NCBI GenBank assembly: GCA_039602395.1
Contig: JBCNJP010000010.1
Span: forward strand, 89,808,000-89,871,999
Length of the DNA: 64,000 nt
Reading direction: 5' to 3'
Source: Deinandra increscens subsp. villosa
Lineage: Eukaryota > Streptophyta > Magnoliopsida > Asterales > Asteraceae
The notes beneath the pieces are model-generated. The model ran no database searches. It was not told the origin of the DNA and was given only the letters and a program-made list of their open reading frames with translations. This document shows positions 1 to 10,910 of this stretch, piece after piece. A program made the translations under genes and the position numbers. Within the stretch, counting starts at the first letter, position 1; the number at the start of each line of letters is the position of its first letter.

Positions 1-198
1 CTCCGGTGATCGTAATCGTTCAATCGTAATCGGGTTTACGATTTTCTAAGGCGGTTTGTGTTTACGATTTGGGGTTGGATCGGAAACACAGTTCACGATC
101 GTAATTAGCTGTTTTCGATCGTAAACAAGTGGCATTTATCGTAATCGTAGTATTTTTGGACGCTTGGACATTAGTTTTAGGTTCCCTAAGCTTCTGTA
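1..198 (+). repeat. Leader repeats of degenerate Sirevirus-like element E1
   Basis: Non-coding stretch directly before the gag-like ORF. It holds many degenerate copies of the words CGATCGTAAT, TCGTAATCG and TTTACGATT. Its position just before gag matches the word-repeat leaders of the other gag-bearing elements here (13.8, 30.9, 48.2 and 61.0 kb). The primer site and 5' LTR would lie left of the window. Confidence 0.5.
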
Positions 199-2059
199 AT
201 GGATTCGGTTGAGAACAAGGATGATTTCGCAGCTGAAGTTGACAATACTGAGATATGCCCCAATCCTACCTGTGCTCGTATAATTCCTGGACTTAGGCAA
301 ATCTGTAAAAATTTTCAGTCAGAACTGTTTGAGGTAAAATGCGAAAGGAGTTCATTTAAGGGTAGATGGCAAAAGAATGAAGAGAAGGTTAAAGCTCAGA
401 AATTAGACATAGTGAAATATAAGAAACTTGCAACTGAGAACGCTTATCTGTATGACAACGCTAAGTTAGAAATAGCTGAGCTTAGTAAGCAGATAGATGA
501 CCTTAAGCATAAAAACAATGAGTTGCAGGTTAAACTTGATATGAATCAAATGAGAAGCAAAAGAATGCTTGATGCTGGAAAGGAATTGTCACATGCTGTT
601 GTGACTGGTCAAGTTGGGAAACACACACCTGGATTTGGGTCAGAAAAGACTGATAAGGCCTTAGCTGCAAACAACATTATTCCTCCACCAGTTCCCAGAG
701 ACATTATAGGAATACTTCTTAGTGAGGATCAAGTTGAACGAACCAAATCTGATTATAAAGAAGCTGCTCCTCCTATTGATAGTGTCTTGGTTGGAACTAC
801 ACCATTGACCCAAGAGGAAATAGACAACGAGGCAAACATGACATATGGTGAAGGGAGAATAGAGGATGTATCAAGACGATGATGCTGAGTGCCAGGAGTA
901 TAACAGATGTCACAACTCTAAGTCTGATGAGGCTGGGATAGAGTTGAAACCATACCCTAAAATTGAAACCCCATGCTTCAAAGTAATCGACGAAGTCAAA
1001 AGGGAAAAAGTGATCTTGACGACACGGCCTGAGGGGAAGATCTTTATGACATCTGGATCCATGTTTGACCAAGAACCAGATGTTGGGTATGACTTACCAT
1101 CCTTCTCCTCCAAGTTCAAGGGAATAACTGATGGCAGTGATCGGTGAAGCTAAAGTTGAGAGGCCAAAGATCACCATCAAGCATCCAAGTATGAAACCAA
1201 CAGCTGGAGTGAAGAATGAAAAGCTCAAGGGAGTAGCTGTGTCTCCCATTTCTTCAGTTGGTTCATGCAGTTGTAAGTGTAGTTGCAAGAATGGTGCTTC
1301 TTCATCAGGAAATCCAGAGAGCACAAAGACAATGAGGACAGGTTCTACTCAAGCTTCAAGGAACCAGCAGAAAGTCAAATCTGGAGCTGCAGACAAGGCA
1401 AGGATGCAGATCACAAGGCAAACCAGCTCCATATCAGCCACCAAAAACAAATGGGTACACGTCTGACTTCTATCTAAAGAAGCAGACTTGCTTTAATTGT
1501 GGCATTGCTGGTCATATTGCTAGAAACTGTCTGTATCGCCCCTATGAACCCTATTATCCGAAAACTCAAAGGGTTTCATCTCAGGAGTCTGTGAAGTCTA
1601 AGCCGATGATGGTGCAAAAACCTAAGGCAATGAAGACTGTTACTCCTAAAGTTAAACCCTCTGATCAACATTGGGGTGCTGCCAAAGCTGAAAGAAAATC
1701 TTTAAATCAAAACAACAGCTTTCCAAGTTATCAAAATTTTCAAAAACAGGTGAAGAAACCATTTTCAAAACAACCTAAGCTTGAGAAACCCAAAGTTACC
1801 CCTCCCAAGGTAACTAAAACTGTTTTGAAAAATGAATCTAAAACGAAGAAGGTTGAAATACCTAAAGTCACAACTCCAAAGGTGACTAAAACAAATGTTA
1901 AATCACCTAGAACTTGGAAACCAAAAATCTAAGGCAGCTACAATCGAATCATCCCAACTTCCTGATTTTTCAAAAGGGATGTTTTTACAAGAAGTATCAT
2001 TCATTGATTCCTCAGGTGTACCCAGAAAAACAATGGCCTGGGTACCAATGGCTAACTAA
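199..2059 (+). pseudogene. gag: Degenerate gag of Sirevirus-like element E1, lacking the N-terminal gag domain
   Basis: An open frame at 199-882 encodes 227 residues rich in Lys, Glu and Gln heptads, a likely coiled coil. It resembles the middle of the gag of element M (near 50.1-50.3 kb). The reading continues in shifted frames (866-1147, 1131-1466). A zinc knuckle of CX2CX4HX4C form follows at 1489-1530, beginning CFNCGIAGHIARNC, then a Lys/Pro-rich tail (1591-1932) like the tail of M gag. The match to M ends at a TAA at 2057-2059. The N-terminal UBN2-type gag domain seen in A, C and M is missing, so the leader runs straight into the coiled-coil part. Several frameshifts make an intact product unlikely. 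Confidence 0.7.
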
Positions 2060-2075
2060 TCTCTCACTCTGTGCA
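2052..2075 (+). promoter_or_regulatory. Splice-acceptor-like sequence at the gag stop of E1
   Basis: CTAAC (2052-2056) overlaps the gag stop TAA. A pyrimidine-rich stretch and GTGCAG|G follow, with CAG at 2073-2075. The A of the branch-like motif is about 20 nt from the AG. The same arrangement is found at the gag ends of M, A and B. That it is spliced is inference. Confidence 0.4.
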
Positions 2076-3660
2076 GGAACGATCAAGGAGGATTATCACT
2101 AACGTTTTTATTACTAATTTGTTTGTTGATAAGTGATTGTTCCAGGCACAGTTTAGGAGACGTATCTTCATGTCATGTCAAGTAATCTATACAATGGAAG
2201 GTATGTCTCTTTGAGAGGTAAAATGTCAAAATCAGCATGAAAGGTACTGTTCTTAACTTGGTTGTTTGAATGATGAGGCAGCAAAGGGTCTTTTGAGTCA
2301 AACCATATTTCCTTAAAGTTTCACTTAAGCTGTTGATTGATTACGTGTTTGACTTCAAATGCAACGAAGTGTGCATGTCATGAAACCCAATTTTCAAAAA
2401 TTTTCAAATCAATACTTTGAAAGTTAGCTTGGCCAGATATCTTCAAAATTTTGTGTTTTGTTCTTTTAAGTGTGTTTGTGTGTTTTTTTTATTTAAAAAA
2501 AAAAAACTGAAAAATGATGTTCACAAGATTGTGACATTAAAAATCAAAAAGCAAGGGGAAGAAATGTAAAGATGAAGAAAAAGTTGACCCCTCAAAAATA
2601 GTGTGCTTTTCAATTTTTAATTGTTTGTAGTCTTGTTTTTGAGAAGTTTAGGGGAAGTAAAATGAATGTCCGGGTTGGAGATGGCTGACACGCGTAAGGC
2701 GGAAGTGAAAGGCAAGCTCCACGGTGATATGCTCGGTAGGCTCGACCTAAACTTATGACCTCCAATGAAAGTGCAGTGAACTTAAAAGATATATATGTTT
2801 AGTTTCCCATCCCAGGTTGCATGGTTTAAAAGACTGAGTCCCAGCAAAAACGGGTTGAGAGTGGTAATTATACCTAGTATTCACTCTCTCACACGCCATG
2901 TCTCTGCTGTCATGACTACACCACATAATAAAAAGAAAAGAAAAAGAAAAGAAAAAGAAATGAAAAAAAAATGAAAAAGAAAAGAAAATGAAAAATAATC
3001 ACTCAGTTGGTCTTCTTTGCGTGCTTAGCGGCCGACCTGATCATCAACTGATGGTTAATGAAAATAAGTGGTAGTTATAGCCGTGGTGCATGGTTCCTCA
3101 AGTTGGGGGTTTGTGAATCCTCAATAAACTCTGAGGTTGGGTAGGTTTTGCTGTGTACGCTTGGGTGTGGGGACAATTAAACATGACGGTAATAATGTAC
3201 TATATTAAACATGACGCATTCGGTTGGGATTAAACGGGTTTGAGTTTAAAGCGGACAAACATACCGGCAATCACCTGGACTAGTTGAGTAACTGAAGCTG
3301 AAAAGGGTTCCTCAGTCAGATTCATACGGTTTGATCCCTTGTAAACTTTCTCATGTTTGGTTTGGTAAGTATTTGTTTAGTTTATTATCTTTCGTGTGTG
3401 AGTCGTTAAGTTCCTTTTGGTGTGTTTTCGTCTTGGCCAGGTTGATTTGAGAAGTCAAAATGTGTTTTTCATGGGTTTTAATGCATGACAATATGCCCCC
3501 GACAGATCTTGCCAAATTTTTAGGGGAAGGAGTATGATTAGTTGTTGATCTCGGACCTACAGGGAGTCTGTCATCGCGTCCACGGATTAATATCCGGTTC
3601 TTACCAACTCTGTACTGCACACAACGGGTGCTCTGCCCTGGTGTGTAGTTTGGTCACTTT
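2076..3660 (+). other. 3' non-coding region of E1 (pol absent)
   Basis: No pol sequence follows gag. The region aligns by eye with the 3' non-coding DNA of element M at 55.4-56.4 kb. Shared blocks are AGCAAGGGGAAG (2551 and 55415), GTGTGCTTTT, GATATGCTCGGTAGGCTC (2725) and a block around 3265-3325 containing GAAGCTGAAAAGGGTTCCTC. Purine tracts of the AGGGGAAG type occur near 2553, 2650 and 3520, in keeping with the multiple polypurine tracts reported for Sireviruses. A purine-only AAAAG/AAAAAG repeat lies at about 2927-2995. No LTR was recognised after 3660. Confidence 0.6.
3003..3051 (+). ncRNA. Structured inverted-repeat unit in the E1 3' region
   Basis: Outer arms TCAGTTG (3003-3009) and CAACTGA (3045-3051) are perfectly complementary. 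Between them lie TTCTTTGCGT and GCCGACCTGATC, which match the core of the units in A, B and D. Unlike most other copies, no GNRA-capped hairpin is obvious. Function unknown. Confidence 0.5.
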
Positions 3661-3884
3661 GTGATTACCATTTTAAAACTTGATAAGATTTTCATAGTAC
3701 ACAAACAACACATTAATGACTAAAACTCATAATTAAACTAGATTCGCATGCCTCTGGTTCAATTCGCGTGTCCCTGTTCATTTTTGTGGAAGATTTCTGG
3801 TTTGGCTATGGTGGATACTCGATCAGTAGCCATATGTAGAAGATGACACTGGAAAGTTTATAGTATAATAGTTTGTCATTCAAA

Positions 3885-4090
3885 ATAAATTCAAATTGCC
3901 TATCCTAGCCCAGTGGTCGCATCCTTGGTTAATAATAATCAGGTCGCAATTCGATCCTTGCTACCAATTTATTTTTTTATTTTCTGTTTTAAGCCTCCTT
4001 TGTATTGTGTTTGACCTAAAAGCCATTCTAGAACATAATCAAACCACGTTATTCTTAAAGCTCTTAACAATAAACTAATTTGAATTTTCT
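3885..4090 (+). repeat. tRNA-like SINE head or tRNA-derived fragment
   Basis: The part at 3893-3966 resembles a tRNA promoter: a box-A-like TAGCCCAGTGGTCGC and, about 30 nt on, a box-B-like AATTCGATCC. The wider segment is bounded by inverted words (AAATTCAAATT on the left, AATTTGAATTTT on the right). No cloverleaf with a full acceptor stem was found, so this is not called a tRNA gene. Confidence 0.35.
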
Positions 4091-5967
4091 TTTCGTTGAT
4101 TGTTGAATCCGTATATATATATATATATATATATCTATATATATTCATTTCTTGAGATTGTTCATAAATCTATCGATCAATTTAAATATATACTCCTTTG
4201 AGAAATGAAGGATTAATCATGTTAAACTATATTTTCAATAAAAAATCTCAATAAATATATATTATGAAATGTATACAATTCAGACCTTTTCCATTTTATC
4301 GTGCGTGTTTTTGAGAAAAATATAAATTTACTTCAAACGGTTCTTCTACTATAAGAATAACCGTTATGGATTAACGATTTTAATGACTATCTAGGGGAAA
4401 TCATTAAAGGAAATTAAACATCGTTCCTAAGTCATTATTTCATTATTACAAAATATTTTTCTTAATAAATGAGAAATCAATTATTGGTTTCTTTCTATAT
4501 AATTATTAATACATTGATTACTTACTTTAATTCCATTTTATATTAAAATCAACATTTATTTATCAAATGTCTAAATAAATTTTAATTCATCCCCTCGCAT
4601 TCAACGAATCCATTAAAACCCGTGATGTCTAGAGTTCTTTACTCGTCCTCGTAACTTTAGGATAATCAAACTCATTATTCAATCGTAGGTCATTCACACA
4701 CTTGAAACAACCTCGTTACTTCAAGCTAGCAATTTTACAATCTAAGGTGAGTTCATAGCCCCTTTTACTATTTATTTTCCAAACCATTTTGTGGTGGAAA
4801 ACACGCATAAACGTTTTCATTTATAATTACTTTATTTTCAAGTAAATCATATTATTTATAATGTTTATCATCATGAAATATTGCGAAACTTTATTCATTC
4901 AAACATTCATGCTTTCTATGCAAAGTCAAATACTGTTGAATACATTTACTTGCATGTAATTGTGTGATATTGTGTGAATAAATACCTTGCTATGCTTGAT
5001 ATTGTATGCTATTTGGGAAACTTTATTCTTAAGGCTCCGGAGCATCAAACGCGAGGTTCCTTGCGAAGAACTGAACATGATGACGTTGAGGTTCTTGCGG
5101 GGGACTGAGCGTGGTCCCAACGCTGAGATTCCTGAGAGGAACCGAACAGTAATCGTAGAGGTTCCTCGAGAGGGATTGAACACGTGGACAAACTTTGTTA
5201 CCGATTGTTGGCTTGCGAACCATCAATCAGGCGTCCTGTTTATGTAATGAATATCTGTTTATGTGTTGAATATTTGTTATGTGATAGATATCTGTTTATA
5301 TGATAAATATGTGTGTGTAAATGTTTATTCAGGTATGACTTTGTGAAAACCTTTTTCAATCATTTATTATCTATGCAAATCAAGTACTGTTAAATAAATT
5401 GCTTGTATTTATCGACATTATACCGTATTCTAGGGACCTGTACATGTAAGTCTCATGAGCAATCGATGAGATTCCTTTGAGGGAATTGAACACTTGTAAG
5501 TCTCATGAGCATCATAATCGTAGAGGTTTCTTTGAGGAAACTGAACATCATAATCGTAGAGATTCCTTTGAGGGAATTGAACATCATTTTGTACTGGGTG
5601 ACGAATACGCGTGTAATTAGAGTAATACTTGCATATTTAGTTTAACAGTATGACTTTGCAAAACCTTATCAAATATTTTTCTTTAACTGTTTTCTATTAA
5701 ACCTATGACTCACCAACTATGTAGATAGTTGACCTTTTGCGTGTTTTTCAGGTTATTGAGAATCAAGCCTTCATGATTGACATCACACATAGGATGCTTT
5801 TGGACCTAGTTAATTTAATCGAGAACTATTTTATGTGTTTATGTTACTTGTATTCAATGTATAATTTTGGAATTGGATATTATTAAATAATGAAACTTTA
5901 AATAGTGTCATGTGCTTATGGACAATCATCATGCCCCGACGTTTCCGCCGTCGGTTGGGGTGTGACA
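4091..5967. mobile_element. Ty3/gypsy-type LTR (probable solo LTR, left end unresolved)
   Basis: The right end reads GGGGTGTGACA (ending 5967), a typical terminus of plant gypsy LTRs. It abuts sequence homologous to the 3' region of element A (TTTCGTATAAC). The internal sequence has two clusters of a unit of about 36 bp (5053-5190 and 5468-5585) containing GAGATTCCTTTGAGGGAATTGAACA-like words, and a TA microsatellite near 4115-4140. The left boundary and target duplication could not be fixed; TGTTT at 5968-5972 would be the right target copy. Open frames over the repeat clusters are not genes. Confidence 0.5.
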
Positions 5968-5973
5968 TGTTTC

Positions 5974-6037
5974 GTATAACTCATCGGACTTTCTCTGCGT
6001 GTACGGGAGTACCGACCTGATTGTTGTTGAGTTATAC
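5974..6037 (+). ncRNA. Structured unit D2 (GNRA hairpin type)
   Basis: Outer arms GTATAACTCA and TGAGTTATAC (6028-6037) are perfect 10-bp complements. Inside is a hairpin GTAC-GGGA-GTAC (6001-6012) whose loop fits the GNRA class, followed by CGACCTGATTG. Same design as unit 2 of elements A and B. Confidence 0.6.
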
Positions 6038-6067
6038 AATTTCAACTTGTTTTTATTTTCTTATTTT

Positions 6068-6126
6068 GTTAAATCTGATGCCTTATATGTGTATCGAAAG
6101 ATCAACCTTAAGGTAAACGATTTAAC
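6068..6126 (+). ncRNA. Structured unit D3 (GNRA hairpin type)
   Basis: Outer arms GTTAAATC (6068-6075) and GATTTAAC (6119-6126) pair perfectly. Inner CCTTA/TAAGG arms and an ATC-GAAA-GAT hairpin lie within. It corresponds to unit 3 of A and B, with several substitutions that leave the arms intact. Confidence 0.55.
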
Positions 6127-6827
6127 GTTCTTATTTCTTTTTGCATGGAACACAGTTGACTATATCATGAACTCAATCACTATGTGTTAAATCACAAGTG
6201 AAATCACAAAGTGTGATAAGCAAAATATATCTAAGTATGTCTGATAGTGTGGGGTACACTGGTCAAAGCAAATTAATCAATACCTTAACATATCCAAATG
6301 TTATGAGTATGATTTTGTCTGAGTTTAAAGTTAGACAAATTATATCTGCAATCGACATGGCTTATGTGCTACAATAATTGAAATTGATATGATCAATATG
6401 ATCCCAAGTCGTGATCTTTCTCGCAAAAGACAAAAATAGCATATGATTTTGTATTGCATTTACTTTACAAACCAGAAAAATATCAAAAAGATTTTCGGTG
6501 TATTTTGATATAAAGTTTAGAAAAGCAAAAAAAGTTGTGTCTGTTGTTTGTTTTCTATTGATCAACACGGAATACAAATCAAACTTCAAAATCAATATAT
6601 CTTAGAGTCTCGAAAAGACGTTTTGCGCCAAGATTATTTATGTTGGCAGGTTACTTAGTGGAAGAGAATATCATAACTTCAAGTCTTCTGAAGTTGTTGA
6701 TAAAGAGATAACGCGCGCTACATTGTCAAGTATTCAAGATCAGACTAACCAACAAGTTGAAGGAGAGTTTGATTGAAGATACAACACTATGTGGAGAAAC
6801 AAATACTGCACACGTCGAGGTAGAGTT

Positions 6828-7151
6828 TGTTAGAACACTATCTGGTTCGTCGTGTGAAGTATCAGAAACAAGACAAAGCTTCAAGAACGACCTTACACGA
6901 ACTGACACGAACTGGGACACGAACTGACCCGAAGTGGCAGTTCGTGTATTGTCCAGTTCGGACAGTCGTGATATAGTATAAATAGCTTGGCTTTGTATAG
7001 ATTAAGGACTTCTTGTCATATTCTCTGTGTACTCTCTGTAGTTTAGTAATACAATCTCAATTGTATTTACATTCTCGGATTCACTTTTCTTACTCAAATT
7101 ACTATGATTTCATCATGATCGAGTAGATCATCCAGCGCTCACGCACTTTTA
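6828..7151 (+). repeat. 3' LTR of gag-only element D
   Basis: It begins TGTTAGAACAC after a purine-rich tract and has the layout of the A, B and C LTRs: repeated words ACACGAACTG and AGTTCG with inverted arms (CGAACTG/CAGTTCG), then a TATA box (AGTATAAATAG near 6980), then TTAGTAATACAATCTCAATTG and a CGCTCACGCA end. The right boundary near 7151 is approximate because no second LTR or target duplication is available. Confidence 0.6.
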
Positions 7152-7683
7152 GAGAGCATATTCTGGGTGAATTCTCTTATACAACGGATAATGAATTCAA
7201 CCGGAATATCTCCTGACCCACTAATCAGCTGTCAACTCGCCGATAAAGCAATCTGTTTCTTCTGATTTGTATCTAGACTCTGATTTGTATCTAGATACGC
7301 CAACCCCTAATAAAAAGTTGATATGCACAAGTTATCTAGCTCGTCAATCGAAGATTATTCTTTTCGTAGTATTTTGACTTTATTCATGTAAACGGTCAAG
7401 ATTATCATATGAATATCAATGACTTTCATTAATTTCCCTTAGCACTATATAGAGCATAGTTAGGACTCATCAGAACACTAGCAATCCGATAGCTTGTAAA
7501 CGTGTAATCTTGTTGAGTTAATGCAAATAGTGCCAAGAATTTGTTACTTGAGTTCTTACTATATTTATGCAAACAACTGGTTACATCAAGCCATATCAAG
7601 TAAATATCCTGTTAAGTAAAGAGTGAAAATTAACTTAATTCCGCAAGGTTAATCTTGCAAGTAAATCTTATTTAACTTAAACT
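7152..7683. other. Unassigned sequence, no gene seen
   Basis: AT-rich sequence without a convincing reading frame. A short tandem repeat of about 17 bp (CTGATTTGTATCTAGA) occurs near 7260-7295. Confidence 0.4.
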
Positions 7684-7688
7684 AAGTG

Positions 7689-8038
7689 TGATAGCGTGAT
7701 GGATAGATAATCGAACTTGATCTATGTCAAGAACGATGAACCCTAACGTTAATTACCAACGTTAGTAAACCTAGGCCAAATACCGGCACTAGAAAGTTTG
7801 GAAAATACCTCCAAACAAAAATTCTTTATTCAATCAAAATCTTAACCTCCAAATTATGAATTACAGAAGTTCTTAAATAGATAAATGCAAACTTGACCAA
7901 CAAGAAAACATAAAATAAGGAAACTAAATAATTAAATAAAAATATTTGAAACGAAGATAGATTAAAATCTTCAACCCAATGGGAACGGGTCTCTGATATC
8001 CGGACGGGCTCGGGTTGGGTTCGTCTAGATCGCCATCA
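7689..8038 (-). repeat. 3' LTR of the 1.87-kb element
   Basis: 350 bp, matching 9210-9559 apart from about three substitutions. It contains the end of the long ORF on the minus strand, including its stop codon. Confidence 0.9.
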
Positions 8039-9096
8039 TTCTCCCCCTCTTCGAAAAACTCGTCCTCGAGTTTCATTGTTGGATTAAAACCTTCGGGATC
8101 AAATGGAACTTTACGAATTGTCTCATACGGCTTTAAGCACATACCATTTGGACCAGCGGGTCCTGGGTCTATCGGGTTACCGGTCCTTTCCACCTCCTTC
8201 TCCCTCTCTTTAAATAAGACTCGTCCTCGAGTCTTGTCAGCATTATTAGTAAGCCAATTAAGGACTTCGAACAATCCATTGGCTGCTTGGTTAACACTTT
8301 CAGATTTTCGTTTTCTGTTTACCACGTATGCCAAAATAAAGTAGTAAATAACATGGAGTTCACTTTTCCACCCATTAAATCCTTCCATGTTATAAAACAC
8401 CTCCACACAAATATGATTTGTAAAAAAAATTGGCCCAACAAAACTGATTATATCTCGTGGACTCTTAGTCACCACATACCTATTAATTTTAACTTGTAGA
8501 ATGACCTTTCCTTGGAGATTAAATACAATATTGCGACAAAGGTTATCCATAATTTTTGTCACATCCTTATTGCGTTGAAATTGCTTTTCCAAATAGAAAG
8601 GATACTCATTAATGAGGGGAATACGCAAACCTTTTATCTTGTTTGATCGTTCTTTGGTAGAAGTCGCCGAAACTTCGATAAACTCGGTTAAGTGGTTGCT
8701 ACCTCTAGCCTCTGTAATACCCTCCGCCAAGGCACTCTCCACAAATTCATAATGTCCCAAAGAATTGATCAAACAATGACTTTTATTTATTTGATTAAAG
8801 CCCCATATCTTGATCTTCTTACTTGGAAAGCTTCCGATGTTTTCATCAGCAATAAAATCAATGGTACAATTGCAGTCCGCATCATCTGGTTCTGGATCAC
8901 CTTCAACTTCTAGGTTGGACACGTCCATAACCTTCTCTTCTGTGAAAAGAAGATCGTCATCCTCAACAGTAATCCAACCAAGAAGCTTTTGTATTAACAA
9001 ACATTCCTTCTTGTCGGGTATAATCCCGTCTTCATCAAACTTGGGTGTGCCTTCATAGAACGGATGCAACTCGAGTTCACTTACTCGTTGTTGCAA
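7924..9096 (-). CDS. Hypothetical protein of the 1.87-kb LTR element
   Basis: About 390 codons, open from near the primer site to a stop inside the 3' LTR; the last ~38 residues are LTR-encoded. The frame stays open upstream towards the primer site but has no ATG there, and the listed start is a TTG, so the true start is uncertain. Upstream and N-terminal residues (Arg/Asp-rich, then RLQQRVSELEL) resemble the start of plant gypsy gag proteins. The C-terminal third has Glu/Asp-rich runs (LEDEFFEEGENDGD). No zinc knuckle, protease or polymerase motif was seen. It may be a deletion product joining gypsy gag and pol ends, kept open by chance or selection. Function unknown. Confidence 0.55.
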   Translation of the reverse strand: MQQRVSELELHPFYEGTPKFDEDGIIPDKKECLLIQKLLGWITVEDDDLLFTEEKVMDVSNLEVEGDPEPDDADCNCTIDFIADENIGSFPSKKIKIWGFNQINKSHCLINSLGHYEFVESALAEGITEARGSNHLTEFIEVSATSTKERSNKIKGLRIPLINEYPFYLEKQFQRNKDVTKIMDNLCRNIVFNLQGKVILQVKINRYVVTKSPRDIISFVGPIFFTNHICVEVFYNMEGFNGWKSELHVIYYFILAYVVNRKRKSESVNQAANGLFEVLNWLTNNADKTRGRVLFKEREKEVERTGNPIDPGPAGPNGMCLKPYETIRKVPFDPEGFNPTMKLEDEFFEEGENDGDLDEPNPSPSGYQRPVPIGLKILIYLRFKYFYLII

Positions 9097-9209
9097 TCTA
9101 TTGATTCCTTCTACATCTCGGGGGTCACGGTGATAGTCGTCGTTGCCTCCGGCGGCGAATCTACGTCGATAATCACGATGGTTCCTCCGTCCATGGCTCT
9201 GATACCAAA

Positions 9210-9559
9210 TGATAGCGTGATGGATAGATAATCGAACTTGATCTATGTCAAGAACGATGAACCCTAACGTTAATTACCAACGTTAGTAAACCTAGCCCAA
9301 ATACCGGCACTAGAAAGTTTGGAAAATACCTCCAAACAAAAATTCTTTATTCAATCAAAATCTTAACCTCCAAATTATGAATTACAGAAGTTCTTAAATA
9401 GATAAATGCAAACTTGACCAACAAGAAAACATAAAATAAGGAAACTAAATAATTAAATAAAAATATTTGAAACGAAGATAGATTAAAATCTTCAACCCAA
9501 TAGAAACGGGTCTCTGATATCCGGACGGGCTCGGGTTGGGTTCGTCTAGATCGCCATCA
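9210..9559 (-). repeat. 5' LTR of the 1.87-kb element
   Basis: 350 bp, TG...CA on the minus strand, with target duplication AAGTG just outside. See the element entry. Confidence 0.9.
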
Positions 9560-9564
9560 AAGTG

Positions 9565-10895
9565 TTTATTTCAATCCTACACCATCTCCACTGGTTCTTT
9601 TGGTTCAAAAACCACCACACTTCAATTTGTTTGAATTTTTCATTATAGCATATATGTCTTTATGTTTGAATCTCGTCCATCGTTATGTGTTTCTGACGCA
9701 ATGGTTAGCGCACTTGTGTGAGAGTTGACGTTTCCGGTTCAAAACACACCACCCTTTTTTTATTTTACCTGATTTATCTTTGTATTCAAATCTCATCCAT
9801 CATCCCTTGCGTATGTTCAAAATTTTTTCCTAAATATATAGTTTTAATATTTATCAAACAAATAATTTATGTTCCAAGTATTTATTGAAAGACAAACTAT
9901 ATTGTTCGATTATTACGTTCATAAACTTTTTTAGTGCGTATGGTCGAATTCAAACGTTTTTATTTTTATTTTTTATGTTTTGTATATTTGACCTGAATTG
10001 TATGGTTACATTTTGTTTGCTATTATTTGTTATGAATTGTATGAATTTTATGTTTTATATATTATTAGTATGCTATTGTTTTTGCTAGCAACATTGCGAT
10101 AAAAATTATCTTCGATATCAAATCATCAATATTATCTTCAATATCAAATCATTTGTACTTTTATTACTAATTACTTGCAGTGCCCGCAACAAAGCTCAAG
10201 CAGGTTAAACACTAGATTGAGTCGTGTTTACATTCATTTATTTGAATTTTTTTTTTATCTTTAGTGGCACTCGTTTAGTAAAAAAAAAGCTAGTTGTAAA
10301 TAATAACATAATTTTAATTCCATCTTTTTTTTCCTTTTTTGTTCTATTTTTTTAAACGGCAAATTTTATTGAAAACATATACTAGCAAGAATCTAAAACT
10401 TTGAAGAACATAAAAAACAACATCAAGAAGAAAACCAACACTACTTCGAAGTTGAAATTACACCATTACATCCATTCAATCATTCTAGTTGAAATTCAAA
10501 GGAAACCAAGAACTTTAATGCTTTCCACTATCTTATCATTCGTGATTACTACAACATTAAAGTAAACATCATTCGTGTAGCACCAAAAACATCACATAGC
10601 AAGACGAGTTATGACGGTAAGTCGGTAATGATCTTCACTTCCATTTAACATTTTATGTCAACTTCTTTCTTAGTGTTTTTTTATTCTTTTAGTTTTGGTT
10701 TCTTTTTACTTCAATTTTTATTGTTCGAGTTCCTTTTAACTAATTTTCTCTTAAATGTGTGTATATATTGAACTTTTTTTCCGGCTTAAGTCACTATACT
10801 TACACTTGTAAAATTAAAACATATAACCTTTTATTAGTAAATTTAATAATAACACCCAAGAAATTGACGTTTTTATTTATATTATTTCGAGACTA
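9565..10895. other. Unassigned AT-rich sequence with tRNA-like and LINE-tail traces
   Basis: No gene was seen. At 9692-9755 box-A-like CGCAATGGTTAGCGC and box-B-like CCGGTTCAAAAC suggest a short tRNA-derived SINE head, flanked by similar 17-bp segments (about 9669-9685 and 9783-9799) that could be an old target duplication. At 10350-10370 TTTTTTTAAACGGCAAATTTT resembles, on the minus strand, the GCCGTT-poly(A) tail of LINEs and SINEs in this window. Confidence 0.35.
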
Positions 10896-10910
10896 ATGTT
10901 TTTCACTATT

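Larger units (their letters stand above)
5968..6827 (+). mobile_element. 3' internal region of gag-only element D (remnant)
   Basis: This stretch is homologous to 17980-18865 of element A and 34095-34954 of element B. Shared parts are two structured units, a GCATGGAACACAGTTGA block, a TGTGGGGTACACTGGTCAA block and a block with CTCGAAAAGACGTTTTGCGCC. It ends in a purine-rich stretch, GTCGAGGTAGAGTTT, just before an LTR. The 5' part, including gag and the first structured unit, is missing where the gypsy-type LTR begins. No coding sequence was found. Confidence 0.65.
7689..9559 (-). mobile_element. Complete short non-autonomous LTR retrotransposon (1.87 kb)
   Basis: Two 350-bp direct repeats (7689-8038 and 9210-9559) differ at about three positions and have TGAT...ATCA ends. 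They are flanked by the 5-bp target duplication AAGTG (7684-7688 and 9560-9564). On the minus strand a primer site reading TGGTATCAGAGCC abuts the 5' LTR (plus strand 9195-9208), and a polypurine tract GAAGAGGGGGAGAA abuts the 3' LTR (8039-8052). The 1171-bp interior carries one long ORF and no recognisable protease, RT or integrase, so it must be moved by another element's proteins. LTR similarity implies a recent insertion. Confidence 0.9.

Noticed and set aside
3893..3966. Possible tRNA gene
   Set aside because: Box-A- and box-B-like words are present, but no closed acceptor stem or coherent anticodon arm was found; a SINE-type fragment fits better.
4987..5247. Open frames over the 5-kb repeat cluster
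   Set aside because: They arise from tandem repeats in a gypsy-type LTR and exist on both strands; no protein family fits.
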